From Barnesiella sp. An55 (GTDB lineage: Bacteria > Bacteroidota > Bacteroidia > Bacteroidales > Barnesiellaceae), in NCBI RefSeq assembly GCF_002161555.1, contig NZ_NFHZ01000020.1, positions 1 to 48,696 of the forward strand: a stretch of 48,696 nucleotides of DNA. Reading direction: 5' to 3'. A program made the position numbers and the translations under genes. Shown here one piece after another: positions 39,605 to 47,234 of the stretch. The notes below the pieces were generated by a model. It saw only the letters and a list, made by a program, of their open reading frames with translations. It was not told the DNA's origin and made no database searches. Positions within the stretch are counted from its first letter, which is position 1. Each line of letters starts with the position of its first letter.

Positions 39605-40363
39605 CTAAAAAGGTGTTTTGTTGAACTTGATTTTTAATCCCGGCTTCGCTATATGCACCGTTTTACCGGTCGCTTTCGCTATGCCGTTCCGAAAAGCCAC
39701 ACCATCGCCGTTTCCGTCGCTGATATGGATTAATACAATGTTGTTTACCGCTGAAAGGTCGTTCGCTTTCAAAGCGTCCAGACAGGTATAATAACTTAGG
39801 TGGCTTCTTCTTACCCTTTCCTGCAAAACTTCCGGTATCGTTCCGTCGGCTACTCTCCGGGCTAATATATCCGGGTCATAGTTGCACTCGATAAGAATGT
39901 TGCTTAACCCTTTGAACTTACAAGGCAAATAGAACGTATCGGTAGCGAATAGCACACCGCCGGTTTCCTCATGCCAAATGTAGAAGCCGAGCGGTTCTGC
40001 CGCATCGTGCTTCGTTTGGAATGGAATAACCACAAATCCGCCTAATCGAAACTGCCCGTAGTTCCCTGCACTGCCTTTTATCGGCGTTGGCTTATATCCG
40101 CCCTTGATGTACTTTTGTGCGCCCTCTATCGTTCCTTCAGAAGCGAATACCGGTATAGCGTAACTCAATACTTCGTTAATCCTCCCGGCATGGTCGCCGT
40201 GTTCATGCGTTACCAAACAACCTACGACTTTGCGCACGTTTCCATCCAAAGCGGCTAATACCTGCTTGAACGGTTTTCCGGCTTCAAGCAGCAGGGCTTC
40301 TCCTGCATTCTGCAAAACGTAGGAGTTGCCCTCGCTGTTAGACCCTATAACGGTAAGTTCCAT
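39605..40363 (-). CDS. Metallo-beta-lactamase-fold hydrolase
   Basis: 252 aa. The HxHxDH motif (THEHGDH; His53, His55, Asp57, His58) and later KHD and SHLSYY segments are the metal sites of the MBL fold, as in YycJ/WalJ-type nucleases. It probably acts on nucleic acid or phosphodiesters. Found with RecT-like and SSB genes, so a DNA-processing role is likely. Start at ATG 40363 is followed by an MELTVIGSNSEGNSYVL strand-loop typical of this fold. Confidence 0.85.
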   Translation of the reverse strand: MELTVIGSNSEGNSYVLQNAGEALLLEAGKPFKQVLAALDGNVRKVVGCLVTHEHGDHAGRINEVLSYAIPVFASEGTIEGAQKYIKGGYKPTPIKGSAGNYGQFRLGGFVVIPFQTKHDAAEPLGFYIWHEETGGVLFATDTFYLPCKFKGLSNILIECNYDPDILARRVADGTIPEVLQERVRRSHLSYYTCLDALKANDLSAVNNIVLIHISDGNGDGVAFRNGIAKATGKTVHIAKPGLKIKFNKTPF

Positions 40364-40365
40364 AA

Positions 40366-41187
40366 TCAGAAAGCCGGTTTAGCGTTATTGTTACCTCGCC
40401 CGTTACGTGCCGGAGGTGCTTCGCTTACGGGTGCTTGCGGCTGCGGTGCTGTGGTCGGTCTTACTTCCTCTGCACTTTCAAAACCGATAGCCGCCCCCGT
40501 ATTCGCTTCTTCCCTAATCTCAACTGCAACCGCATCAATCACTTGCGTACTTGATTCGTCGCCATCGCCGAAGTCCGAGCCGGTTATATACTCGTATAAG
40601 GCTTTCTTTGCTTTCCGCTCTGCCTTCCCCCGTATTTGGTCGTTGCTGCTGTAATCATTCCTTGCTACGGTGGTGTTCACGGTAAAGCTGTTTTTCTCCC
40701 CGTTATGCTCGTAATTGATTTTGCAGGCTAATTCGGCGTATTGTGGGCTTTGGCTTTTGTCCTGCCCAATCTCTATCACGTAGCGCACACCCAATTTTTT
40801 AAGAAGTGCGGTATAGCCTTCTTTTGTCGGGTACATCCGTTCCGCTAAAATGTTGAATTGGTTTCCGGTCGGAAGCAAGCCTATTATTACCGCGTCTATG
40901 ATACAATCACGCACAACGTCGCGGCTGTAAAGCGGCAATGTCTGCCCCTTCTTGTTAGGCTTCCCCGTCCTGTCGGTCATAAAGCCTATTTTAGTATTCA
41001 TCAAAGGCATAAATACCTTATCCATAACTTCGTCTGTCAAGGCTTCGCGAAGCAATGTTACAATACTTACGGCGTTGAACGCCGCCGCTACGTTGCCCAC
41101 TATTTCCAACGTCGTAGCTTCCTTGCAAGCTAAGGCGAATTTTTCTTTTGCGGCTTCAAGCGTAGCCGGTAGTTTACTTTGGCACAT
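40366..41187 (-). CDS. RecT-like single-strand annealing protein
   Basis: 273 aa. The core QFNILAERMYPTKEGYTALL (about 106-125) and the preceding LPTGNQ fit the RecT/Redbeta family; the C-terminus is Pro/Ala-rich and disordered, also typical. It anneals complementary single strands during phage recombination. It lies between the MBL gene and the VR2 target. Domain assignment is by motif; the nuclease partner is not an obvious RecE. Confidence 0.82.
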   Translation of the reverse strand: MCQSKLPATLEAAKEKFALACKEATTLEIVGNVAAAFNAVSIVTLLREALTDEVMDKVFMPLMNTKIGFMTDRTGKPNKKGQTLPLYSRDVVRDCIIDAVIIGLLPTGNQFNILAERMYPTKEGYTALLKKLGVRYVIEIGQDKSQSPQYAELACKINYEHNGEKNSFTVNTTVARNDYSSNDQIRGKAERKAKKALYEYITGSDFGDGDESSTQVIDAVAVEIREEANTGAAIGFESAEEVRPTTAPQPQAPVSEAPPARNGRGNNNAKPAF

Positions 41188-41195
41188 GGTTAATT

Positions 41196-41963
41196 CTATT
41201 TTCCGGGTTCTGTGAATAATTCGGCGAAGAATTTCGCGCCCTCCTGCTTAATCCGCTCATGCAGTCTTTGCATGGCTACAATTTCCGTAGCCTGTTTAAC
41301 AAGCGGTGCAGATTCTTTCCGGGTAAGGAGTTCGGCTATTCCGTAAGTTATAGCCTTTCCGTTCCCACTGATTCCGATAATTGCCCCTGTTGCGCTTTTC
41401 CCTCTTTCGTCGGTTGTTTCCGTGTCGCAAGCAATCATCACAATTCCGCGCGTCTTCTTTTCTTTTGTCAATGGCTCTAATTGCGTTGCCACAATTTCGG
41501 TTGCTTTCTTGATAAAATCTCCTTCGGGTAAACTTTCCAATCTTGCACGTGTTTCGTCGCTCATCACTGCTTCCGTATCTTCTTCCACCGAAGCCGGAAG
41601 GCAATAGAAGTCCGTGTACAGGTCGGCGAACGTGGCGGCGGCGTAGTCGCTCATCGCTTCCGTTTTGAAGCAAAGCCGGGAGCCGATGCTCGCACCCGTA
41701 ATCGAAGCCGCGGTAGCCGTAAGCGCACACGCAAGCCCGGCATTTTCGTAGTAGAATACCGGAAAGTATTTGTATTGGCTTCTGTTGTTCCAATCCGGCT
41801 TCCAACCTCCGTTGATGGCTTTTGTTATTACTGTCAGTTTGTGGTAAGCTAACATACTTTTGCGGTCTTCTTTCGGGAAAGCTGCTACCGCGTTTTCACT
41901 GATAGGCTGAATGTTCAAAACATTGCAAGCGTCCTCGTAGGACTTGATTTCTTTGTAGTTCAT
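41196..41963 (-). CDS. DGR target 2: early protein with variable region VR2
   Basis: 255 aa, no signal peptide or membrane segment, so probably cytoplasmic. The N-terminal domain (about 1-115) begins SYEDACNVLNIQPI and contains the VR2 stretch (residues about 74-98) ending GSRLCFKTEAMSDYAAATFA; this domain family, with KYFPVFYY and GSRLCF, is related to the C-terminal variable end of DGR target 1. The C-terminal half carries two copies of an (K)ATEIVA(TQ/MQ) helix and a Gly-rich IGISGNGKAITYG segment. Its function is unknown; it lies beside the RecT-like and ATPase genes. Confidence 0.82.
   Translation of the reverse strand: MNYKEIKSYEDACNVLNIQPISENAVAAFPKEDRKSMLAYHKLTVITKAINGGWKPDWNNRSQYKYFPVFYYENAGLACALTATAASITGASIGSRLCFKTEAMSDYAAATFADLYTDFYCLPASVEEDTEAVMSDETRARLESLPEGDFIKKATEIVATQLEPLTKEKKTRGIVMIACDTETTDERGKSATGAIIGISGNGKAITYGIAELLTRKESAPLVKQATEIVAMQRLHERIKQEGAKFFAELFTEPGK
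41669..41744 (-). repeat. DGR variable region 2 (VR2), second target 38 kb from TR
   Basis: 76-bp gap-free match to TR 3564-3639 (offset 38105). All 14 differences are at TR adenines of the coding strand, none at the other 54 positions; 8 of 22 adenines are unchanged. Reading frame agrees with TR and VR1 frames. The IMH side (GGCTCCCGGCTTTGCTT on the minus strand) is identical to VR1, including the three bases that differ from TR. Confidence 0.93.
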
Positions 41964-41982
41964 ATTACTGTTATTTTATTGG

Positions 41983-44043
41983 TTAGAAATTGTTTACTGC
42001 AAAATCATCTTTCGTTACCACCAACTTTATAAGTTGGCTATTAACCGGTATAAATTCATTCACGCTTTCGGCTTCATCAACGAATATAGGTGCGCTTACG
42101 TCGTGAAAAGCGCAAAGGGTGTTTATTACGTCAAGCCCTGCGTTTACCTTTCCTGCCGCGTTTTTGTCTGAATACTTCACGCCGTCTATGTAGCAAATGC
42201 AGTCAGGCACTTGTTTCGCGTCTTCTATCTGTGTGCGGTACATCTTGAACTTTACCCGGCTGAATAAAGAGTTTACCCGGCGTTCTACTTCGTTCATTTG
42301 TGCCGTAACAAAATCGTCGATAGTCGTTTCTTCTGTCTGCAAGTTGGCTTTTTCCTGTGCCAATACTTCGGCTTCCGCTTTAAGTTCCTTAATTCGCTTC
42401 TCGTTGGTTTCAATCGTTGCACGTATATTCAGTTTGCGTTTCACTTCGTCAAGCTGAGCGGCTATCTCTGCTTTCCTCTTGCGAAGTCTTGCGGTATTGT
42501 CCGCTCCTCCGCTATCCGTTTTCGGCAGTCTTGCGGAAAGTGTTTCTATCTCGCTTTGAATCGTAACCCATTCCGGTATGTCTTCTCCTTTTATATCCGG
42601 TTCTGTACTTACTCTTGGATTCTCTGAAAGTGTCCTTTCCAATTTGGCACGTCTTTCCGCATAATCGGCTACGGCTGCTTGGTGCTTTTCTTCTTCTTGT
42701 TTGAGAAGTCCGTATAGTCTGTTTATTTCCGATTCTTGCGCGGCTATTTGGTCGGTCAGTTTCTTCCCGTTGTCGTTTATACCCTCCAACCGCTTTTCTT
42801 TGTCTTGGTAGAATTTGTTTCGTGCTTCTATCCTGTCGGCTTCATATTTTTGTAAAGCCGTCGCATCTGCGCATACGTGCTTGAATAATGGGCATACAAG
42901 GTTGTCCGTTTCTGCAAATTCTTCGGCGTTCACTTTATACCACTTCTCGCGCAGTTCGTCTTGCTGTATCGTATAACTTTGCTTTGTTGATTCTGCGCGG
43001 CTGATGTCGTTTTGAAGCCGGGTACGTTCCGCCTTGTAGCTCCGTTCCTCGTTTTGCTCGTTTGATGCTATTTGGCGTAACTCACGTTCCGCATTATTGT
43101 ATGTTTCGTTTTTCTTGTATGCTTCGTTCCGAGCTTTGTCCTTAGCGTCAAACAATAGTTTTTGTTGCCGCGTCCTCTTTGCGTTAATTTCCCCTTGAAT
43201 TTTCGCGGCTTGGTTGTAGGCAATACGGTTCGCTTCGGCTGCTGATGCTACCGATTCGTCTATTTGCGTAAGTTCTGCTTCCAAAGCGTCCTTTTCCTTT
43301 TCCAACGCTTCGTAATCCGGTGCTTCCGGCGTAACTTGCGTAATTGCGTTTATGGCTGTTGGTATCTTTTCGAGTTGTTCATTTACCTTTGCCTTCCGTG
43401 CGGATACCTCACGCTTGTAATCCTCCAAAGTTTTTCCGGTAAGCTGCGCAAGCAGAAGGGCAAACCGTTCGTTTCCTCTTGCTATTTCTTCGTCGCTTAC
43501 GTTCCCGGCTATTTGCAGCAACATTTCACGTTGCGCCTTCCAATGAAGCGTAAGGAAATAGTATGGGTCTGTTATAATTTTGAAGACAGCTTCGGGTATG
43601 ATGGCGTTAATACGCGCTTCATATTCCGCTTTTGTTTTCAATGGCACACCGTTGTAGAAAAAATCGGTATGGTGTCCTTTTAGCACTCTCCCGGTTTCTC
43701 CGTTTGGCACTTTCCATTCTTCAACCAATACCCGGCGGAGTTCCACGCTTTCAACCGCTCCCGTTTCGGTATCGGTAATCTCAAAAACTCCGGTAACTCC
43801 GTGTTCGAGGTCAGGAATGAAATTTCCGTTTTCGTCTGTAGTCTTGATGCCAAACTTGCTATCGGTTTCCCCTTCGCTGTTTTTACCCCAAAGAAGCCAA
43901 CTAAAAGCATCCTTGATGGTTGTCTTACCTGTTCCGTTACGTCCGCTGATGGTTGTAACATCGTCGCTAAACTCTATTGCGACGTTCCGCAAGCCCTTGA
44001 AATTAACAAGCTGCAAGCGTTTGATAATTACTTGTTTATTCAT
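41983..44043 (-). CDS. RecF/SbcC-like SMC-type ATPase
   Basis: 686 aa. Walker A GRNGTGKTT (about 34-42), long coiled-coil arms (about 215-560) with a CPLFKHVCAD hinge segment that may be a zinc-hook-like or hinge site, and C-terminal Walker B APIFVDEAES. This is the AAA/SMC arrangement of DNA repair ATPases such as SbcC or RecN. It may help recombination or replication of phage DNA together with RecT. It lies upstream of the VR2 target. Confidence 0.87.
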   Translation of the reverse strand: MNKQVIIKRLQLVNFKGLRNVAIEFSDDVTTISGRNGTGKTTIKDAFSWLLWGKNSEGETDSKFGIKTTDENGNFIPDLEHGVTGVFEITDTETGAVESVELRRVLVEEWKVPNGETGRVLKGHHTDFFYNGVPLKTKAEYEARINAIIPEAVFKIITDPYYFLTLHWKAQREMLLQIAGNVSDEEIARGNERFALLLAQLTGKTLEDYKREVSARKAKVNEQLEKIPTAINAITQVTPEAPDYEALEKEKDALEAELTQIDESVASAAEANRIAYNQAAKIQGEINAKRTRQQKLLFDAKDKARNEAYKKNETYNNAERELRQIASNEQNEERSYKAERTRLQNDISRAESTKQSYTIQQDELREKWYKVNAEEFAETDNLVCPLFKHVCADATALQKYEADRIEARNKFYQDKEKRLEGINDNGKKLTDQIAAQESEINRLYGLLKQEEEKHQAAVADYAERRAKLERTLSENPRVSTEPDIKGEDIPEWVTIQSEIETLSARLPKTDSGGADNTARLRKRKAEIAAQLDEVKRKLNIRATIETNEKRIKELKAEAEVLAQEKANLQTEETTIDDFVTAQMNEVERRVNSLFSRVKFKMYRTQIEDAKQVPDCICYIDGVKYSDKNAAGKVNAGLDVINTLCAFHDVSAPIFVDEAESVNEFIPVNSQLIKLVVTKDDFAVNNF

Positions 44044-44064
44044 ATAGCTGAATTATTAAAAAAA

Positions 44065-44370
44065 TTATTGTTTCTTGTTATTCTTCTTTGCAAGTTCCAA
44101 CGCCTTATCAGCGTCGATAATAATCAATGCGCCAACCTGCGTTATCGCTTCGTCTATCTTGCCGGACTGCTTTAAGCGCGAAGCCGTTGTTTTGCTGCAC
44201 CCTAAAAGTTTCTGCAACCCTTTCAGTCCGTACACATACCTTTTGGGCTTCTCCCGTTCTTCCGCTTCCGGCTTGTTTTCCCGTATAGCCCTTACCCTTG
44301 CTTCCACTTCATCCAAAAGTTCGCCGAGCGTAAGGTCTATAACCCTTTTGTTGCTATTTGTCGTTCTCAT
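44065..44370 (-). CDS. DUF3853-like DNA-binding protein
   Basis: 101 aa. A helix-turn-helix region GLKGLQKLLGCSKTTASRLK (about 50-69) and GALIIIDADKALEL (about 80-93) are the pattern of DUF3853, an excisionase-like protein family common in Bacteroidales mobile elements. It may act as a regulator or excisionase. It overlaps the next gene by 4 bp. Function is inferred from family resemblance. Confidence 0.7.
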   Translation of the reverse strand: MRTTNSNKRVIDLTLGELLDEVEARVRAIRENKPEAEEREKPKRYVYGLKGLQKLLGCSKTTASRLKQSGKIDEAITQVGALIIIDADKALELAKKNNKKQ

Positions 44371-44615
44371 CTTTCGTCCTCCAATCCGTTGTCAAATTCA
44401 TCATCAAAATCTTTTATATCCGGCAGTATTTTTCCGCCAATCCAAATTGAAGCCGTTAAGTTTCCGACTATCAGCGCAACCGCCCAAAGCGGTATAGAGT
44501 CCATATCAACGGCTAAGCAACAAAATGATAGCCCCAACCAAACAAGCAGCAGGTATTCGTACCATTTCAATGGTCTTTCCCACTGAATACCGAAAATTTC
44601 ATATAGCTTCCTCAT
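44367..44615 (-). CDS. Small membrane protein
   Basis: 82 aa with two hydrophobic segments (about 20-37 and 44-64) separated by DSIPLW and an acidic C-terminus (DDEFDNGLEDER). It overlaps the LuxR-type gene by 4 bp and the DUF3853-like gene by 4 bp, so all three are coupled. Function unknown. Confidence 0.65.
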   Translation of the reverse strand: MRKLYEIFGIQWERPLKWYEYLLLVWLGLSFCCLAVDMDSIPLWAVALIVGNLTASIWIGGKILPDIKDFDDEFDNGLEDER

Positions 44616-45013
44616 GCCCTAAAATTTAGAAAGTTGAAAGTATTATCTTCTCCTTCTTTGTTGCGTCTGACTATCCTTGCTATTCGTACCAACCTTTTAT
44701 CTCTCCCAATTCTGAAAATATCTCCGTTACCGGATAACTCTCTCGGAAGCAATACAAGTAGGAGCACAATAGCTGTAATGGCACGTTTCAACGGGTCAAG
44801 ACTTACGGGTACTCCGCACTTCGTACAAAACCACCATACGCACAACTCCGTAGCTTTCTGTATGCCCAATTTTGCGTATATGTTCCGGGCTGTGTTCTCG
44901 ATGGTGCGCGTTGAAACAAACAACCTGCTTGCCACTTCCTTTTTGCTTGCGCCCCATGCGAGCAGCTCGGCTACTTGGTTTTCCCGTCTGCTTAGTTCTG
45001 CCTTGAAATTCAT
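44612..45013 (-). CDS. LuxR-type HTH protein with membrane segment
   Basis: 133 aa from the ATG at 45013 (MNFKAELSRRENQ); a TTG start lies at 45022. The N-terminal half is a LuxR/GerE HTH (SRRENQVAELLAWGASKKEV and RTIENTARNIYAKLGI). A hydrophobic segment (AITAIVLLLVLLP, about 84-96) follows, then a basic tail. Membrane-linked LuxR-type proteins occur in Bacteroidales elements. It could regulate early genes. The stop overlaps the next gene by 4 bp. Confidence 0.78.
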   Translation of the reverse strand: MNFKAELSRRENQVAELLAWGASKKEVASRLFVSTRTIENTARNIYAKLGIQKATELCVWWFCTKCGVPVSLDPLKRAITAIVLLLVLLPRELSGNGDIFRIGRDKRLVRIARIVRRNKEGEDNTFNFLNFRA

Positions 45014-45249
45014 ACGCCCCAAATGTTTGTAATACCGAAGCGGTTAAATACGCTTTCCACTGCTTCCGCCTGTGTTACTTTCGGCTCTATCTTGCCGTCG
45101 CGGTAAGCGTAGAAGCTGTTACGGTTGTTTATTCCCAATGCCCGGTACAACTCCGCTACCACCTCCTTGTATTCTCCCATTTTTACTTGGTTCAGCCCCT
45201 TTGCAAATCCGAGCCGCCCCGTTCTCTTGTTAGTGTCTGTCAATACCAT
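45010..45249 (-). CDS. Small HTH-like regulator
   Basis: 79 aa. A helix-turn-helix-like stretch (YKEVVAELYRALGINNRNSF) and a following DGKIEPKVTQAEAVESVF. Family members accompany LuxR-type genes in Bacteroidales elements. First gene of a leftward unit preceded by a structured leader and an operator (45412-45426). It overlaps the LuxR-type gene by 4 bp. Confidence 0.65.
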   Translation of the reverse strand: MVLTDTNKRTGRLGFAKGLNQVKMGEYKEVVAELYRALGINNRNSFYAYRDGKIEPKVTQAEAVESVFNRFGITNIWGV

Positions 45250-45454
45250 AATTATTTGTTTTTATCGTTTATAATTCGTGCGCGGTAGTGGGTTTGCCCC
45301 ACCTACGCCCGAAGCGTTCCGCGCTGCGGTGCTGTTTCCGCCGTCACCGGTTTATAGCCTTTACAAGAGGGATTCTCTTTCCGTTGGCTTATATGTGGTA
45401 TTCCTCTTTCTGTATTACTTTGATACACTTTAAGAAATAACACACCCTTACCCG
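45250..45454 (-). other. Leader region with hairpin and operator
   Basis: 205 bp without a plausible ORF (no minus-strand ATG). It has a hairpin near 45290 (GTAGTGGG with CCCACCTAC, one bulge) and the palindrome at 45412-45426. No TAnnTTTG box was found. It probably holds the control region of the LuxR/DUF3853/ATPase operon. Confidence 0.45.
45412..45426 (-). promoter_or_regulatory. Palindromic operator upstream of early regulator operon
   Basis: GTATTACTTTGATAC, exact match to GTATYANNNTRATAC. It lies 162 bp upstream of the 45249 start and downstream of the DUF3873-like gene. Confidence 0.6.
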
Positions 45455-45670
45455 TCAAGCGGTTTTATCCTGCAACCACTTATCACGGCGTTGCCTGCAA
45501 TCCTCCAACGTGTTTCCCACGCAGCTAAACAGTTCGCCATCCGTGTGCCGATAATCGTACTGCACGCGCTTAACTCTTTTCCTGCCTATCCGGGTACTGA
45601 ATGTTTCGTACTTTTCACTTCCTGCGGCGCAAACGCTGCACCCTCTGTCATCGTTCATTGTTGTTGTCAT
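45455..45670 (-). CDS. DUF3873-like small protein
   Basis: 71 aa. Contains CSVCAAGSEKYETF and YDYRHTDGELFSCVGNTLED plus CRQRRDKWL, the conserved pattern of DUF3873, a small family found on Bacteroidales mobile elements. Cys residues at the N-terminus may bind metal. Function unknown. An alternative start is the second ATG (45658). Confidence 0.72.
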   Translation of the reverse strand: MTTTMNDDRGCSVCAAGSEKYETFSTRIGRKRVKRVQYDYRHTDGELFSCVGNTLEDCRQRRDKWLQDKTA

Positions 45671-45703
45671 ATAGCTGTTATGTTTATAGTGTTATACAAT
45701 CTG

Positions 45704-45928
45704 TTACTTACAATAAAAGGTTATACGCAGCCCCCTTCTAAGTTTGCACCGGCAGCAATCCAACCCCGATTCAAAAGCCCTTGTTACAAATTTGTCTGCT
45801 AAGGCTTCGCCTATCAATTCAAGAAGCCCGGTAACGCCTACTAATTTGTTTATGCGCTTTCCTTTTCCATCTATACCGCTTGCCTTTATCAAGAAATTGC
45901 GGTTAATTGTCTTACTTGTGTGTACCAT
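45704..45928 (-). CDS. Small hypothetical early protein
   Basis: 74 aa, basic at both ends with Gly and Lys in the middle (GIDGKGKRINKLVGVTGL). It is the first gene of the leftward early unit, after promoter 46021-46052. A Bacteroidales-wide small protein family of this type appears familiar but I cannot name it. Function unknown. Confidence 0.6.
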   Translation of the reverse strand: MVHTSKTINRNFLIKASGIDGKGKRINKLVGVTGLLELIGEALADKFVTRAFESGLDCCRCKLRRGLRITFYCK

Positions 45929-45967
45929 ATAGCTTTTATTTTTCTGTAAATTAGCGTGTTTTTGCTA

Positions 45968-45998
45968 TTGCTGTCCGCCAATTTTTTGCTTAACTTTG
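45968..45998 (+). promoter_or_regulatory. Rightward promoter of the repressor
   Basis: TTG (45968-45970), a 20-bp spacer and TAACTTTG (45991-45998) fit the Bacteroides consensus. Transcription would run into the repressor-like gene at 46116 through an about 110-nt leader containing the switch-region repeats. Confidence 0.6.
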
Positions 45999-46012
45999 CG
46001 AATGAATAACTA

Positions 46013-46078
46013 ACACGGTGCAAATGTAATGTAAAAGCATACAACAAGCAAATAAAAAGCATACAATTTTCACCGTGT
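46013..46078. promoter_or_regulatory. Genetic switch operators
   Basis: Two exact 12-bp direct repeats AAAAGCATACAA (46033-46044 and 46055-46066; 22 bp apart, two helical turns) lie over the leftward promoter. Outside them is an inverted pair ACACGGTG (46013-46020) and CACCGTGT (46071-46078). Binding of the adjacent repressor here would shut the early promoter and control its own transcript. Confidence 0.65.
46021..46052 (-). promoter_or_regulatory. Leftward early promoter
   Basis: Minus strand: TTTG (46049-46052), a 20-bp spacer and TACATTTG (46021-46028), a full match to the Bacteroides consensus. It reads into gene 45704-45928 and the early genes. Two direct repeats (46033-46044, 46055-46066) overlap and flank its -33 box. 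Confidence 0.75.
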
Positions 46079-46115
46079 CTTTGATTTTTAACATTTATAT
46101 ACATTGAAATGCAAT

Positions 46116-46544
46116 ATGCAAAATGAAGGTGGTGTAAAAGAGCGACTTAAAGAGTTTGTTTCTTATTTGAATATAAGCGAAAGAGAATTTTGCCGTACTA
46201 TTGGCGTAGGCTCTGCGTATATCGCAAGCATAAAGAAGTCTATTAAAGCAGACAAATTGGAATCAATAACAAAGCAATATCCGCAACTTAATCCCGTGTG
46301 GTTGATTCGTGGAGAAGGCGAAATGCTTATACCTGTACGCCCGGAAGAAGACAGTATGCCGAAAAGCACGGAATTAGCCCCTACGGAAATGCTGTATAAA
46401 CTCCTTGAAGATGCCAAAGAGGAAAAGGCGCGTTTGCTCTCTATAATAGAAAGCCAACAAAGGACAATCGAAACGCTTGCCGAACTTACCAAAAAAGCCA
46501 ATGCCCGAACGGACGGAAATGCCGGATGTGCCGCTGCCGTTTAG
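46116..46544 (+). CDS. Repressor-like HTH regulator
   Basis: 142 aa from the ATG at 46116; a TTG at 46104 is upstream. N-terminal HTH (RLKEFVSYLNISEREFCRTI, VGSAYIASIKKSI), then NPVWLIRGEGEMLIP, the ending common to Bacteroidales phage repressors, then a coiled-coil C-terminus (KARLLSIIESQQRTIETLAE). Divergent from the early operon with operator repeats between them: the CI-like position. No autoproteolysis (Ser-Lys) domain is visible. Confidence 0.85.
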   Translation: MQNEGGVKERLKEFVSYLNISEREFCRTIGVGSAYIASIKKSIKADKLESITKQYPQLNPVWLIRGEGEMLIPVRPEEDSMPKSTELAPTEMLYKLLEDAKEEKARLLSIIESQQRTIETLAELTKKANARTDGNAGCAAAV

Positions 46545-46758
46545 ACTTCGGCAAAAAGGTTTCCTTATGGTAACTCTTATACATTATTATAGAGAGCGTT
46601 ACGCTATGAAATTGGAAAAATAAAGCGTATTATAGTGATACTCCTAAACGCACAGAAACGCCCCTAATTTTGACGTTCTCCGCTTGGTTGGGTAACACTA
46701 CCATTTTAATGAGAAATGCGCTTAAATCGAAAATTCGAGAAAAATAACTGAAAGCTGT
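46545..46758. promoter_or_regulatory. Integrase operon control region
   Basis: 214 bp. It includes an imperfect inverted repeat at about 46570-46605 (possible terminator of the repressor gene), palindrome GTATTATAGTGATAC at 46627-46641, and a -7 box TAATTTTG at 46665-46672, 23 bp after the palindrome. No -33 box is seen. It probably drives the 46759-48547 operon. Confidence 0.6.
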
Positions 46759-46944
46759 ATGATAGAAATAAATGTAGATAAGTATTATAGCAACCGGGCT
46801 TATTATCCCTTTATTCCCGGTTCAGTCTTTGACGCTTTGGAAAAAGCCTATTTGTCGGGAAAGGAAACGGCGTTAGTTCAGAAGTGTGATTATGAAACAA
46901 TGGTGTCTAATATAAATGCTTCCTTATGCCGCGAACAACTGTAA
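46759..46944 (+). CDS. Small hypothetical protein before the second HTH gene
   Basis: 61 aa, Tyr- and acid-rich (EINVDKYYSNRAYYPFIPGS), no motif recognised. Overlaps the next gene start by 19 bp. The promoter with TAATTTTG lies about 90 bp upstream. Likely a small regulator of the integration operon, but unproven. Confidence 0.55.
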   Translation: MIEINVDKYYSNRAYYPFIPGSVFDALEKAYLSGKETALVQKCDYETMVSNINASLCREQL

Positions 46945-47234
46945 ACACTTCGCCTATTAGCGATGCTGTAAGCCGCCGTTTCTTTGTCGCTCTTGACGCG
47001 CTTATAAATACCGGTAGGGTTGATTCGCTCAACCAATTTTGCGAACTTCATAACCTTACTTCGGCACGTTATAGGGAAATGCGGCTGACTTATGGCATAA
47101 CTCCCAATCCCCAACACAAACCACGTTATAAGAACTTGGAAATAGAAGCCATTTATACGATGGTGGCTAATTACCCTATATCCGCGCATTGGTTACTGAC
47201 CGGGCGCGGCGAAATGATGACCGATAAGAAATGA
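46926..47234 (+). CDS. Second HTH-like regulator, co-transcribed with integrase
   Basis: 102 aa. N-terminal helical part (SRRFFVALDALINTGRVDSL, NQFCELHNLTSARYREM) followed by YPISAHWLLTGRGEMM, the same WLLTGRGEM-type ending as Bacteroidales phage repressors. It overlaps the integrase start by 4 bp (ATGA). A regulator of integration or excision is likely. Confidence 0.7.
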   Translation: MPRTTVNTSPISDAVSRRFFVALDALINTGRVDSLNQFCELHNLTSARYREMRLTYGITPNPQHKPRYKNLEIEAIYTMVANYPISAHWLLTGRGEMMTDKK

